Origin: Crotalaria pallida
Taxonomy: Eukaryota > Streptophyta > Magnoliopsida > Fabales > Fabaceae
Direction: 5' to 3'
DNA: 64,000 nucleotides
NCBI GenBank assembly: GCA_037953625.1
Contig: CM075651.1
Location: forward strand, 66,140,501-66,204,500
The notes under the pieces were generated by a model that searched no databases, was not told where the DNA came from, and worked only from the letters and a program-made list of their open reading frames with translations. Shown here piece by piece: positions 22,262-32,320 of this stretch. The position numbers and the translations under genes were made by a program. The number at the start of each line of letters is the position of its first letter. Position 1 is the stretch's first letter.

Positions 22262-22633
22262 GCTTAAATGAATTGATTGGACCACCCCTATCAACAAGAT
22301 ACATCTTCTTTTCCGTAGCCCATCATTTAAGAAATCCATAGTTTTTTTTTGTTTACGAGGGAAATCTCATCGTCATTGTCGCACATTGACGACTCTGATG
22401 GGCAACCCCGCCTCCAGGTCATAGCTTGCAAACTGCCCGGAGGAGAACAACCACTCTCGAAGGAGCGACAGGCTCATACCACCGAGGTGGGATTTGAACC
22501 CGTATCCTTGCAGACCGAGGACAAAGTCCTGAGCTAGGTGTGCCACACCTCGTTGATAAGAACTCCATAGTTAAGCATGCTTAAGTTGGAGTAATTCTGG
22601 GATGGGTGACCTCTTGGAAAGTTTTTCTAGGAA
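22262..22633 (+). ncRNA. 5S rRNA-like sequence of Cassandra, split by a SINE
   Basis: After removing the SINE, the pieces 22262-22341 and 22571-22633 align to plant 5S rRNA. CCCATC and an AACTCC-like stretch lie on the left. AGTTAAGC, TGCTTAAG, then GGATGGGTGACCTC and TGG lie on the right. The box C core GGATGGGTGACC is intact, whereas the box A region and intermediate element are diverged. In Cassandra this segment acts as an internal RNA polymerase III promoter. Here the insertion lies upstream of box A and box C, so any transcript would be chimaeric. Confidence 0.7.
22342..22557 (-). mobile_element. tRNA-derived SINE (13-bp TSD)
   Basis: On the minus strand the 216-bp element has a box-A-like TAGCTCAGGAC near 22530-22540, a box-B GGTTCAAATCC near 22493-22503, a non-tRNA body and a short poly-A end (poly-T at 22342-22350 on the plus strand). 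A 13-bp TSD with one mismatch flanks it: AAGAAATCCATAG at 22329-22341 and AAGAACTCCATAG at 22558-22570. All hallmarks of a tRNA-derived SINE are present. I cannot name the family. Confidence 0.85.
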
Positions 22634-22706
22634 GCATGCGAGTGAGGACAAAACACCGTATTGGTATGAGAGACAGTCGCAATCCATTTGCCAACGTTAC
22701 ACCAAT

Positions 22707-23044
22707 AATCTAACTAACAAGTGCGTAGATTAATTGGTTAGAGATTGTTTTAGCTTAATTAAAGATTTTAATATTGTATTAAATAGTATTTGTTAAAAAA
22801 AAACTTTTGTGCTCACATCAATCTTACCCAACTCAAATAAAATTGCTTCAAAATATCTGTGATTTAAAAATTAAAAAAAAATACCTACAATCTCACCTTA
22901 ACGATATATGTAGAACTTACTAAAAATTACTATATTTTTTTCTTCCTCCTCCTCTGGCGACCTCCATCGTTTTTGTAGCAAGAACCGCTGCTCTAACAAC
23001 AATTTCTCTGTTTTCGTTGTCTCTCTTTTCTTCTTATCTAGTAA
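22707..23044. other. AT-rich non-coding sequence
   Basis: Nothing recognisable beyond a CT-rich patch at 22941-23040. Confidence 0.5.
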
Positions 23045-23865
23045 AATGAACCATTTGTATTTAGAAAATTTACACTATCTTTTTCAACATCTCTTAATTT
23101 GTAAGCTACACCTATTGAAAAGATTAATTGTTTGGGAGATGTTACTTTGACTATTCTATAATCCTTTTTCAAGAAGAGTTGTGTAAGCTACTCTATAATA
23201 ACCCTATTAAGGGCTTATAAGAAAAAACAAAAAACCTATTACGGATTTTTGTTTTTAATTTTCTAACAGGCAGATTTTTTTTTATGTTTTTTTAGGAACA
23301 ACTTGAAAAAACACAATTTTTGGGATATTATAAATCGAAAGGAGTACATAAAAAGAAAAAATAATTCATGATAATAAGTATTTGCAAAAGACATTATAAA
23401 CATTTTTTCCTTGATATGGTAACTCTCAGACATGTGTTGCGGCAGCGTGTTTGCCGAGAAGTTGGTTGTGGTTGATTTCATCACAAATTTGAATAGCTAC
23501 TTGACTAGACAACTTCATATGCCATCAACCAAAGTGACTAATAATATCCTCATTCTCTTTAACGGATTTACAAAGTTCATACCATTGCTTGGTGCCTACA
23601 TTGTCGATGCTTGCATAGGAAAGTAGCATGTCAAAATTAGATGGATGCATTGTCAATTTATGATGCATTAAAAGTGGTATCTTTATTTTAGCATGCATCA
23701 TAGAGGTGTTGTATTTAGTTTAGACCAAGTCATTGTCAAGCTTGCAGTATGCTAATAACTGATTAAGAGGATAATGTCTTATTTTCTATGTTACTTAGTT
23801 AAATCTTTGTTATTGTTTATGACTTATTCAAAGAGACAATTAAAGCAAAGAATATAATAAATAAT
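23045..23865 (+). pseudogene. NPF/PTR-transporter exon relic, copy 2
   Basis: The open core at about 23430-23626 encodes FAEKLVVVDF, TNLNSYLTRQLHMP, a helix-2 segment and PLLGAYIVDACIGK, which follows the second exon of NPF (NRT1/PTR) transporters. An AG (23427-23428) precedes it and a GT (GGAAAGTAGC, 23619-23628) follows, so this may be a complete internal exon with splice sites. If unspliced, a TAG closes the frame. No first exon or later exons are visible nearby. The transporters normally exceed 500 residues with 12 helices, so this is a fragment. It is a direct duplicate of 19655-21453. Confidence 0.7.
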
Positions 23866-23912
23866 ATCTCTGTTTGTGCATCACTCTAAAAAGGACAATT
23901 AAAACCAAAAGG

Positions 23913-24253
23913 CTTAATTACATTTTTTATTTTTATTTTCAAGATTCACGTTGGTCTTTAATCTTTTATTTTTATTTATTTTGGTCCTTTATTTTTTTCA
24001 AAAAAATCAATTTGGTCCTTTTATCATAGAAGTGTTAGTTTTATCGAGATAGAGTCGTAGAAATATTTGTTAAGCTCTATCAATGGAATGTAATATACAT
24101 TAGTGTGAAAATTATGAGTAAAACTAGCATTATTATTATGAAAGGACAATATTCAATTTTTTGAAAAAAGATAAATGACCAAAATAAGTAAAAAAATTAA
24201 GGAGAAAAGTGAATCTTGAAAATAAAATAAATGACCAAAAATATAATTAAGCC
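23913..24253. mobile_element. Mutator-type MITE (9-bp TSD)
   Basis: A 341-bp element with ends GGCTTAATTACATTTTT and AAAAATATAATTAAGCC, long imperfect terminal inverted repeats of over 100 bp rich in TTTGGTCC-like motifs, and a perfect 9-bp TSD AAACCAAAA at 23904-23912 and 24254-24262. A 9-bp duplication with long TIRs fits a MULE-derived MITE. No coding capacity. Confidence 0.9.
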
Positions 24254-24377
24254 AAACCAAAATAACCTAAATTTTCAAGAGCCAAAAAGTTAAATTAACC
24301 TTATCCTTTTATTTTATTCGATCATTATTTAACATTTAAAAAATACCAAAAATTGTAAAAAGAAAGAGTATACTATA

Positions 24378-24898
24378 GGACAAAAAAAAGAGTTTAGGAA
24401 TTTAACCCCACAAATTATTCCCAAACTGCGGTTTTTAGTTTTATTCCAAAATTACCTTTCATCAAAACCCCATAGTCATCGGCTCACCGCCGTCCCCAAA
24501 CCTCAAATCCCATAACTACTACCACCTCATACCCCAACCCACCATCAAACCCCTAAATCTCAAATCCTAAATTCTAAATCCGCCAACAGCATGTCCAACC
24601 CATCATTACCCCATTTCTCAGCTGCGAGCCACCATGTCACCACCACCCACATTCTCACTTTCACATCATCATCAAACACTCTCTCGGTTCCCCTCCCACC
24701 GGCACGAACTCACCAACCTCAACTCCATTGGTGTCATCTGCACTCATGGGCACCACGCAAGTCACCTCTTCCCTGTCTTGTCACCATCAGCAACACCCCG
24801 TCACTACAGCCAATATCATAAAACCATTGTGATTGGGGGCTTGCTTTGCCACTTTGTATGGACTTGTTGCCATTGCTTCGTGTGGGGCTGTTGTTGTA
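24378..24898. repeat. Left arm of a large inverted repeat
   Basis: Beginning GGACAAAAAAAAGAG, this arm matches in reverse complement the sequence at 63681-63951: shared AAATTATTCCCAAA, TTTTTAGTTTTATT, CCCCATAG-type and CACTACCACCTC-type stretches. The pair resembles the long TIRs of a MULE or foldback element split by the retrotransposon nest. C-rich frames in this stretch are not genes. Confidence 0.55.
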
Positions 24899-25225
24899 GG
24901 AGTTGTAACATCCCCAATTTTATAAAGGCATTAGAAGTATTAGTTAGTAGAATTTTCATAAGTATTAGAGCGTCCTTAAGTGTCGAACTCGATTAGAGGC
25001 GTTAATTTGTATTAGCAATAATAAGTGTTTAGAATTAGCATTTAGCTAAGTATAGAATAGAATAAGTTAAGGATGAGTTAGAATGAGTTTAGAATGTAGG
25101 ATTTAGTAAGAGTAGGTTTGGTGAAGTAGAATTTGTGTAGAAATGGATTTTAGAAGAGTTATTGGAAAACCTAAAGAACATAGAACCTTAGAAAATTAGG
25201 AATTAAATATCCATAGCACTAAACC

Positions 25226-25565
25226 CAAATTCCACCGTTGGATGTGAAGAGGAGTGTCTTAGGAAGCTTGCCTCAAAATTTGAGCAAGATCCGACGGTTG
25301 ACGAAGAAGTTATGGCCATTCGAAGTACAAGGGATTAAGTGGACTGAATAGGTTAATCGATTAACCTATGAGTTAATCGATTAACCTATGCGTTAATCGA
25401 TTAATTTTTAGGCAACATTCAGCCCTTAATCGATTAATGAGTAGTTTAATCGATTAAGTTTTTGGTCACCTTTTGGCCTTAATCGATTAAGGCCAAGTTA
25501 ATCGATTTATCCTTTGTAAATTATCAAGTGTTAATCGATTAACCAAAGAGGTTAATCGATTAACA
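25226..25565 (+). promoter_or_regulatory. U3 inverted repeat plus nine TTAATCGATTAA motifs
   Basis: ACCGTTGGAT and ATCCGACGGT form the arms of an inverted repeat about 60 bp apart. Nine ATCGAT-centred palindromes follow, most extended to TTAATCGATTAA, at irregular 18-33 bp spacing. The equivalent region of LTR B (42729-43045) has eight. Confidence 0.75.
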
Positions 25566-26307
25566 ACTGCTTTATCAGCCAAAGAACACGTGAATTGGTT
25601 CATTTTTACAAAGTTTTCCTCTCTCCTCACTCAAACTCTCTCTTCTTCTCCTCTCTTAGGGCTTCCAATTCCTCCAAGTTCCCATCAACTAACACCAAAT
25701 TAATCACCCCAAATCACCTCCCTAGCACTCCCAAATGTTTTCCCTCTCTCAATCTCCATTAAATCACTCTCTCTCAGAAACCCCCAAATCAAACACACAA
25801 AACCCTAACTTTCCCAATCCATCAAATTGAGCCTTCCAATCCTTCAATTGGTCTTAGGAGATGCTAAAGGGGCAAGGGATAGGAGTCATGGAGCATGGAT
25901 TGGAGCTTGGTGTGGTGCTCCAACAAAATCCCCAATTCTCTTTCTCTCTCCTCAAGGTAAGAGGGGGTAAATTGGGTCTAGCTTAGGGGAAGGTGTAACA
26001 TCCCTCATTTTATTATAAGAGTGTAACTTAATTTTAAGAATATAGAGAAGTAGAAAATCAAGTTAGGAATGGACGAGGTGCACGGGTGATTCGGTGTTAA
26101 AACAAAATAAATAGGCTAGGAAAATAAAATAAAAGATTTAGGACTCAAAACACAATTCCCACCGTTGGATATGAAGATATGATTTTTAGGAAGTTACTCG
26201 CCAAATTTGAGCAAGATCCAACGGTGAACGAAGAAGTTATAGTCGTTTGAAGTTAGGAGAAAAATCATTAGAAAATAGAAAACTGAAACAGCAGTGTTTG
26301 GCTGTTT

Positions 26308-26456
26308 CGCTTAAGCGGAAATCGCTCGCTTAAGCGAAAATCGATTAATTCCCTACTGTGAGCGATTCGCTTAAGCGAAACGCTCTCGCTTGAGCGAAAA
26401 TGATTCGAGCCAATCCTGTGAACGATTCGCTTAAGCGAATAAATTTCGCTTAAGCG
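26308..26456 (+). promoter_or_regulatory. CGCTTAAGCG palindrome array
   Basis: Five perfect CGCTTAAGCG palindromes (most TTCGCTTAAGCGAA) and one degenerate CGCTTGAGCG, in three pairs. This is the same LTR position as the ATCGAT array of the host LTR. Confidence 0.8.
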
Positions 26457-27082
26457 AAAAATCTGTTTTCTGCAACACGATTTCGCGATGTTGAAGGGGC
26501 AAATTTGGGTTTTCACCACTCAAAAACAATACCAGCCATATAATTCGAACCAACACCACAAAATACCCATTCCATCATTCTCCTTCTTCTCTCCATACGA
26601 AAATACTCTCCTCCAAGCTTAGGGTTTTAGGTTCTTGATTTAATCCCTCCTCCATTGAAGCTCATCTTCAAGAATCATCACCAAGCATCATCACCTCACT
26701 TGTTTCCCTCTTCTTCTCCATGGATTGAGACTTTGACTCAAGCTCTTTCATCACTCAATCTCACTTCTTCTTGGCTCTAAGGGATTGAGTAAGTAATTAA
26801 CTCACTCCTTTCCCTTCTCCTTCATTGGTTGTTGCTTTTGTGTTTCTTTTCTAAGTCATAGTTGTTCCTCTTGTGTTCCAATAAATAGGGCATGGATTCA
26901 TCCATCACTTGAGGTCCTCCATTTCTATGAGCTAGGGGGAGCACTTTCATCACTACACTTTTCATTCTTGCCAACTATTTTTACTACTTCAAGGATTATT
27001 GTGGGCTTTGAGCTTGGGAAGCATTCTTGGTCTTGGGGTTCAAACCCTTTAAGGTTTTTATCTCTTTTATTCAAACCCCAAG

Positions 27083-28226
27083 GTAAGGGGATGTGCCGTC
27101 GTACGGTGGTTGTATAGCTAGCGGTGTGTGAGTGTGTTGAGAACATTTGGTTTGTTTAGGAAAAATTAGAATAGGGATAGAAAATAGAATAAATAGTAAA
27201 TTTAGAACTTTGCCTTATCAAATGCTTGAATTATGTGAATTAAATGTTGGTTGATTATAATTGTGATATTTTAATTGTTGTTGTATGCCAAATGTTTGTG
27301 TAAGTTTTGTGTGTACCTAGGAAGGGGCTTTTTACAAAGTTAAAGGGGATCAATGTCACTTAGAACAATTAAGGGATTAATTGGAAGAAAGTATAGACAC
27401 AAAGGGAAATTTAATGTAAAAGGAAATTATTAGGCAAGAGGAGAACTAATTAGACATTAAAAGTGGAAGAACGAATAAGAAAAGAAAAGTAATCAAGATT
27501 AAAGATTCCCTGGTGTGCGAATACTAGCCCTAGAAGACGTGAGGAGGGGTGCTATAAGTCGGGTGCGCAACACCTGCAGTAAGTCGCAGGCCTACCAAAG
27601 CGCAGGGGTTGTATAAGTCGTACGGTCCTTAAGGATGCGTACGCATCGGTAAGTCATATCCTCTGAAAGATTGGGGACCGCAGTGGAGGGATTCGCATAA
27701 CCATCTCCCCGGGTTGTGAGTACTAACCCTAGAAGACGTGCGGAGGGGCGTTGTAAGTCGGGTGCGCAACACCTGCAGTAATTCGCAAGCCGGCCAATCG
27801 CAGGGGTTGTGTAAGTCGTACGGTCTTTAGGGATGCGTACGCCTCGGTAAGTCGTATCCTCTGAAAGATTGGGGAACGCAGTGGAGTAGCTCACAAACGT
27901 CGAAACGAAAAGAAACGAAAAGAAAAGAAAAGAGAAGAAATGAAAAGAAAAGAAAATGAAAAGTTAATGAAGAGAATAAGAAAAAGGGTTAAGTAATTAA
28001 GGAAATAATTTAAATAAAATAGAAACTAATAATAATAAGGAAGTGGACATAGGAACTTATCCGGTGGGTGGTTAGTATTTATGGAGATGCATGTGTTTGT
28101 AGCATAGAGTGTGAATTATGATTTTTGTTCATGTCCATTATTTGCTAATTGTAATTATTTGTGTTTGACTTGGCATATCTTATGCATTGCTAGTTAGTGC
28201 GGTACTCACCCTTACAAACATTACAG
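27083..28226 (+). other. Putative LTR intron
   Basis: Donor CCAAGGTAAGGGG and acceptor CTTACAAACATTACAG bracket 1.14 kb containing the GC-rich repeat. Exon 2 begins GTACCGAGTTTGAG and then has GGCCGAGCAGGA. Confidence 0.5.
27505..27895. repeat. About 200-bp GC-rich tandem repeat, 2 copies
   Basis: Two units share CCCTAGAAGACGTG, AAGTCGGGTGCGCAACACC, GTCGTACGGTC and TCCTCTGAAAGATTGGGG, with several point differences. Confidence 0.9.
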
Positions 28227-30351
28227 GTACCGAGTTTGAGCACACTGAGCTGGAGGCCGAGCAGGACCCCACTCCCACTGAGGGAGTGTGATAGTCTTTA
28301 TTAGTTCTTATGACAGGATTTCCGTGCCATATTTTGAGTCTCTTGTATAATATGTTGTAGAGGCTTGTATATATTATTTTGTTGTATATATATGCTGGTG
28401 GGATGGCCCGGGATCCGTTTACCCTTGGGTTGGGTTTTGTTACTTCTATTTTGTGTTGTTGCATACTTGGTGTTGCTTTATGCTGGCGATACTCTGATCT
28501 TATGACTGGATTGATGATGTGGTGACGATGCTCTAAGTCCCACAATGGATGGCCCTACGAGACTTATGATGTTTATTTATATTTTCTGGATTTACCTTAA
28601 CTGGTTCTGACAGGTGACAGGGAAACTAAATTTTGGGAATATTTGAAAAACAAATAGGACTCTGTCCGTTTTTCAAGAAAATTTTAAGTAACATTTTAAG
28701 AATTAAAAAGAAATTTTTAAGTTGTAAATTTTGAAATAAGGTAATTAGCTTAGGGTGTTACAGAAGGGTTTGAAATTAGTAATTGGGACATGATTAGGTA
28801 TATTTAAATGTTTGGTTGAGATTAGGATTAGGAGGAAATAGTTTAGTGTGAAAACCCTAGGAGATTGTGATTCTATATAAGTGTATTTATGTTTAAATGT
28901 GTTGAATATTGTGTTGGTTATATTATTGTGCTTTCTCTGTGATTATGATGTGCTTGTAATTATAGGATTAAAAGTATTAATAGCTATGCATACCTTAGGG
29001 TCTAGTACTATTCAATTGAGTTTGAATCAAATTAATGTGATTTCAAAAAGGAGAACAAAAAGGGGATTTCAATCTCAATTGAATAGCACGTGCATTTAGT
29101 GTCATTCATGGTGTAGAGGTGGACGTTAGGTGTAGGGGAAAAACACACGTCTCTTTTGATTGATGAGGACAAAAGTAAATTAGGAGGATTATTGTGGAGG
29201 ACTTTGATCTTGCACAGGACACGGGATCGCTTCCCGTGTTGCGGATTGGTCCAGGCAAACCATAATAATCCCATTTACTTTGGTTTCTTTGGGCCAGTCG
29301 AGGGTGATTTCTGCTAAAGCCAATTCGGGCAAATCAATCTGAATTACATGAGGGACCTTCCTAAGTGGAGGTGAAGTGTTGTGCAAGCGGGTGAGCGAGG
29401 GACCTTCCTAAGTGGAGGTGAAGCACCCAACTATAGGTTGAGAAATACTTACTCCTGGTCGATTTTTCCCCAGAGTGGAGGGTGTATGTGAGGAGATTGT
29501 ATTGTTATTGGTAAAGGGAAAACTGTCATAGGTACAATGTGTGAGGAACCCTCCTTCGGGGAGAATGTGAAGCACAATGTACCCAATTGTTAAAAGTGTA
29601 AAAGTGTTAAAGTGAAAGTGTGAAGGGAATTGCATAACTGAGTTAGATCATCGAATCCGATTAAATTGTTAAAGTTATCGAAATGAAATGAATTGTGTAA
29701 CATCGGATTCAATGATCCAATTCATAAGTGTGACGTGCATATCATAATCATGTAATTGTGCATTAAATTATAGTATTATAATTATGAATAGTTTTATTGA
29801 TTGTGATTGATAAATCTTCCTTTTTCTTTAGTTCCTTTTTCTATATCCGAGTTACTCACCCTTACTGTTGACCATATTAGGTACTCTGTGGAGAAAGATG
29901 TTCATAGCCTCTATGCCGGGAATCACCACTCTCATGGAAAGAGAGTATATTACTGGTTGAGATCTTTTCGGTCTCAAACTGATTGCAACCATTCTAGGGC
30001 CCTGTACTATAAATGATTTTGATTAAATTAAAGCTGTATTTAATTTTATCTTTATTTGGAGTTGAGACTTCTTTGATTTTGCAAAAGGGGACTCTATATT
30101 GACTTTTATGAAAGTGTTAGTGTTGGGTTGGATACAATGATATTCTCTTTTAAATAGCTTCCGCAATGTATTTATAGATTTCTTTTCCTTGTAATCCACT
30201 CTGGACTTGACAGGTTTAAATCTTATTTGGGAAAAGTCCGGAATTCAAACGAAACTCCGCCAAAATTTTTATAAAACCCTAAGTATTTTCTAATTAAAAT
30301 CAACATTTTAATTAATGTATTTTAAATTAAGAAAAATAGGGATGTTACAAA

Positions 30352-30363
30352 TGGTATCAGAGC
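30352..30363 (+). other. PBS of the outer element
   Basis: TGGTATCAGAGC two bases after the LTR A end, complementary to the tRNA-iMet 3' end. Confidence 0.9.
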
Positions 30364-30404
30364 AATGGTTGCAATTCCTCGGCTGTGGAGTATGGATTTC
30401 CTAC

Positions 30405-31991
30405 TGAGGAAACCGCAATTGGTGGTTGGAGAGACTTAGGAACCCTAGGAAAACACCTAGAAGGGGGGGTTGAATAGGTGTTGAAGCTACCTTGAAAGAT
30501 TTTCGAACGAAACAAATCGAAACAATCAAAACAAATGATTTTTGCAAATTCTACAGCACTTAATCGATTAACTTGCAATTTACTCGAGTAGTACTCGATT
30601 AAACTTGAACTTAATCGATTAGATATGACAGAAAACAGAAAAATCAATTTTTCATTCGAATACGAAAATCAACCAATTCACATGCAAGATCAGAGATTCA
30701 GCGGAAATGATTAACACCTATATTCTTATTGATCAACCTAGTTATGAAAATGATTTTCCCTTTATAAATTTGAACAATTAAAGATTCAATTCAATCAATT
30801 ATGAAAATCAATCTTTCTAGGTTTTCAACCAAGAACGCAATCAAATGACTTGAATATAAAGAGTAAGGGTTTAGAGATACGACACAGTGATTTATCCTGG
30901 TTCACTTTCATCCACTTGAAAGCTACATCCAGTCCCCTCTTCAACCAAGAGAGATTCTTCACTATGAGGAATTAGAGTTCTCAAATTACAAGTGATTGCC
31001 TCACAAGACTCCCTTCTTGCTAGCTTACGAGAGATAACCGACACCCTTGCCTTGTAATCCTATTGATCTTCTCTCTAATCTAACCTCTACCCCTTGTTGA
31101 TAATCGACACAACAAGTCTTCAATTGCTTGATGATAATCCACACACCAAGGCTTCTCCTTGCTTGATTCACAACCAAGACTTCTTCTTCTTCAATGAACG
31201 TTGCTTGATGATAAAATCGACACACCAAGACTTCTTGTTTGTTGTAGTGGCTTGCCTTCTTGCAAAGATTACAACACAATAGAAAACACAAAACAATCCT
31301 ATGAATCTCAATCAAGAGTTATGACAATTCACCATAAGAGATTCAAAGGTTCTTGATCAAAGAATATAAAAATAGAAAAGCTTTGATCTTTGAAATTGAG
31401 AGAGAATAGAGTGGCTTGATTCTTTGTAAAATGAATATCAAAAATGATAGAGTATGATCACAAAGGTTAGGAAAAGGTTTATATAGAATACCCAAAAGTT
31501 GTAGCACTTGAAAACTGATTTTGAGAAGTGAAAATCGTATTTTAAAAATCAGTTCAGCAGTACTTAATCGATTAAGCAAGTCGTGTACTCAAGTAGTACT
31601 CGATTAAGTTATCACTTAATCGATTAAGTTGGTACTGTACATGTTCAAAACTTGTTTTCTCAAAATCCAACCTTTCCTTTAAAACCTTTAAGCCACCTAT
31701 TTATTCTAGGTTAAGTGAAAACTCAAATTATGATTAAATCATGACTTATGAATGAGATTCACTACCCTCTATAATAATCTACCCAAATAAAAAACCTATG
31801 AAGCTTGAGAGGCAAAAGATAAAAGAAATACAAATACACTCAAACTTAGGTCTTCATGAGCTTGCTTTCTCTCTTCTTCATTTGATGTTTGTTGTTGCTT
31901 GTTGAGCTTGAAACTTGATCAACACTTGTAGCTTGTTCAAAAACACTTTGTCATTATCAAAACATTCATCATGTTCATCATGGAACTAACA
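30405..31991 (-). repeat. 3' LTR of the gag-only element
   Basis: On the minus strand it runs TGTTAGTTCC to GGTTTCCTCA. TATA box near 31476-31486 (CTATATAAACC). Two palindrome clusters (ATCGAT and CTCGAG cores) at 30561-30624 and 31563-31630. Confidence 0.95.
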
Positions 31992-32320
31992 ATCTCCCCC
32001 TTTTTGAAAATGACAACCCATGTTTTGAAATCACTTGAAGTTGTTGATGCTTGAAACATTTGATCACTTGAGAAGACTCTTTCTCCCCCTCAATCATTGC
32101 TTTAACACTTGAATCCAATTGAGATAGAAGCTTGATTCTCCCCCTATCTTCAACAACTTAGCTCAACCTACATAAAAACAACAAAACAACCTTTCTCCAA
32201 ATATAATATCATATTTCTCCCATGTTTTGAAAACATACCATTTCTCCCTCTTTGAGAAACATTTCATTCAATTCAAAATTTCATTCAATTCAAAACATCA
32301 TATTTCTCCCCCTTTGGCAT
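31992..32320 (-). promoter_or_regulatory. Repeated polypurine tracts
   Basis: The LTR-proximal tract (AAAAAGGGGGAGAT on the minus strand) adjoins the 3' LTR. Similar GGGGGAGAA or GGGAGAA motifs recur near 32082, 32136, 32215, 32241 and 32304. Multiple PPT copies upstream of the 3' LTR are a known Sirevirus trait. Confidence 0.8.

Larger units (their letters stand above)
22094..22701 (+). mobile_element. Cassandra-like solo LTR with 5S rRNA sequence (TSD CCAAT)
   Basis: Starts TGGAAGACTC and ends CAACGTTACA, with a perfect 5-bp TSD CCAAT at 22089-22093 and 22702-22706. Without the SINE and its target duplication it is about 380 bp, near the usual size of a Cassandra LTR. Cassandra is the TRIM family whose LTRs embed 5S rRNA sequence, and a 5S-like stretch lies in its middle. 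No PBS or second LTR follows, so it is read as a solo LTR. The start at 22094 rests on the TSD match. Confidence 0.75.
25994..28762 (+). mobile_element. Solo LTR with CGCTTAAGCG array (TSD GAAGG)
   Basis: A 2769-bp LTR, TGTAACATCC to GGGTGTTACA, with a perfect TSD GAAGG at 25989-25993 and 28763-28767. The uninterrupted target is preserved in LTR B at 43462-43466, which proves the insertion. Modules are a perfect inverted repeat ACCGTTGGAT/ATCCAACGGT near 26160-26230, six CGCTTAAGCG-type palindromes at 26308-26456, a donor at 27083, about 200-bp GC-rich repeats at 27505-27895, an acceptor at 28225-28226, and an exon-2 stem with ACTCCC and GGGAGT near 28270-28290. Confidence 0.9.
25957..29880 (+). 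other. Putative intron of LTR A (interrupted)
   Basis: Donor CTCAAGGTAAGAGGGGG at 25951-25967 and acceptor ACTCACCCTTACTGTTGACCATATTAG ending 29880. Without the inserted solo LTR the distance is 1.15 kb. In LTR B the donor has decayed to CAAGGTAGGG (43429-43438) while the acceptor is intact at 63205-63206. A duplicated GAGGGACCTTCCTAAGTGG unit lies at 29350-29420. Confidence 0.45.
24904..30349 (+). repeat. 5' LTR (LTR A) of the outer element
   Basis: Own sequence 24904-25993 plus 28768-30349. Modules are the U3 inverted repeat at about 25226-25300, nine ATCGAT palindromes at 25351-25565, a CT-rich leader, a donor at 25957, and after the inserted solo LTR an acceptor at 29879-29880 and the AAACTCCGCC block near 30252. 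Confidence 0.85.

Noticed and set aside
22485..22505. Candidate tRNA gene because of a T-arm-like box B
   Set aside because: No cloverleaf can be formed. Poly-A end, body and 13-bp TSD identify a SINE.
24591..24996. Two overlapping frames of 76 and 120 codons
   Set aside because: They arise from C-rich sequence of the inverted-repeat arm and run across the LTR boundary at 24904. No domain.
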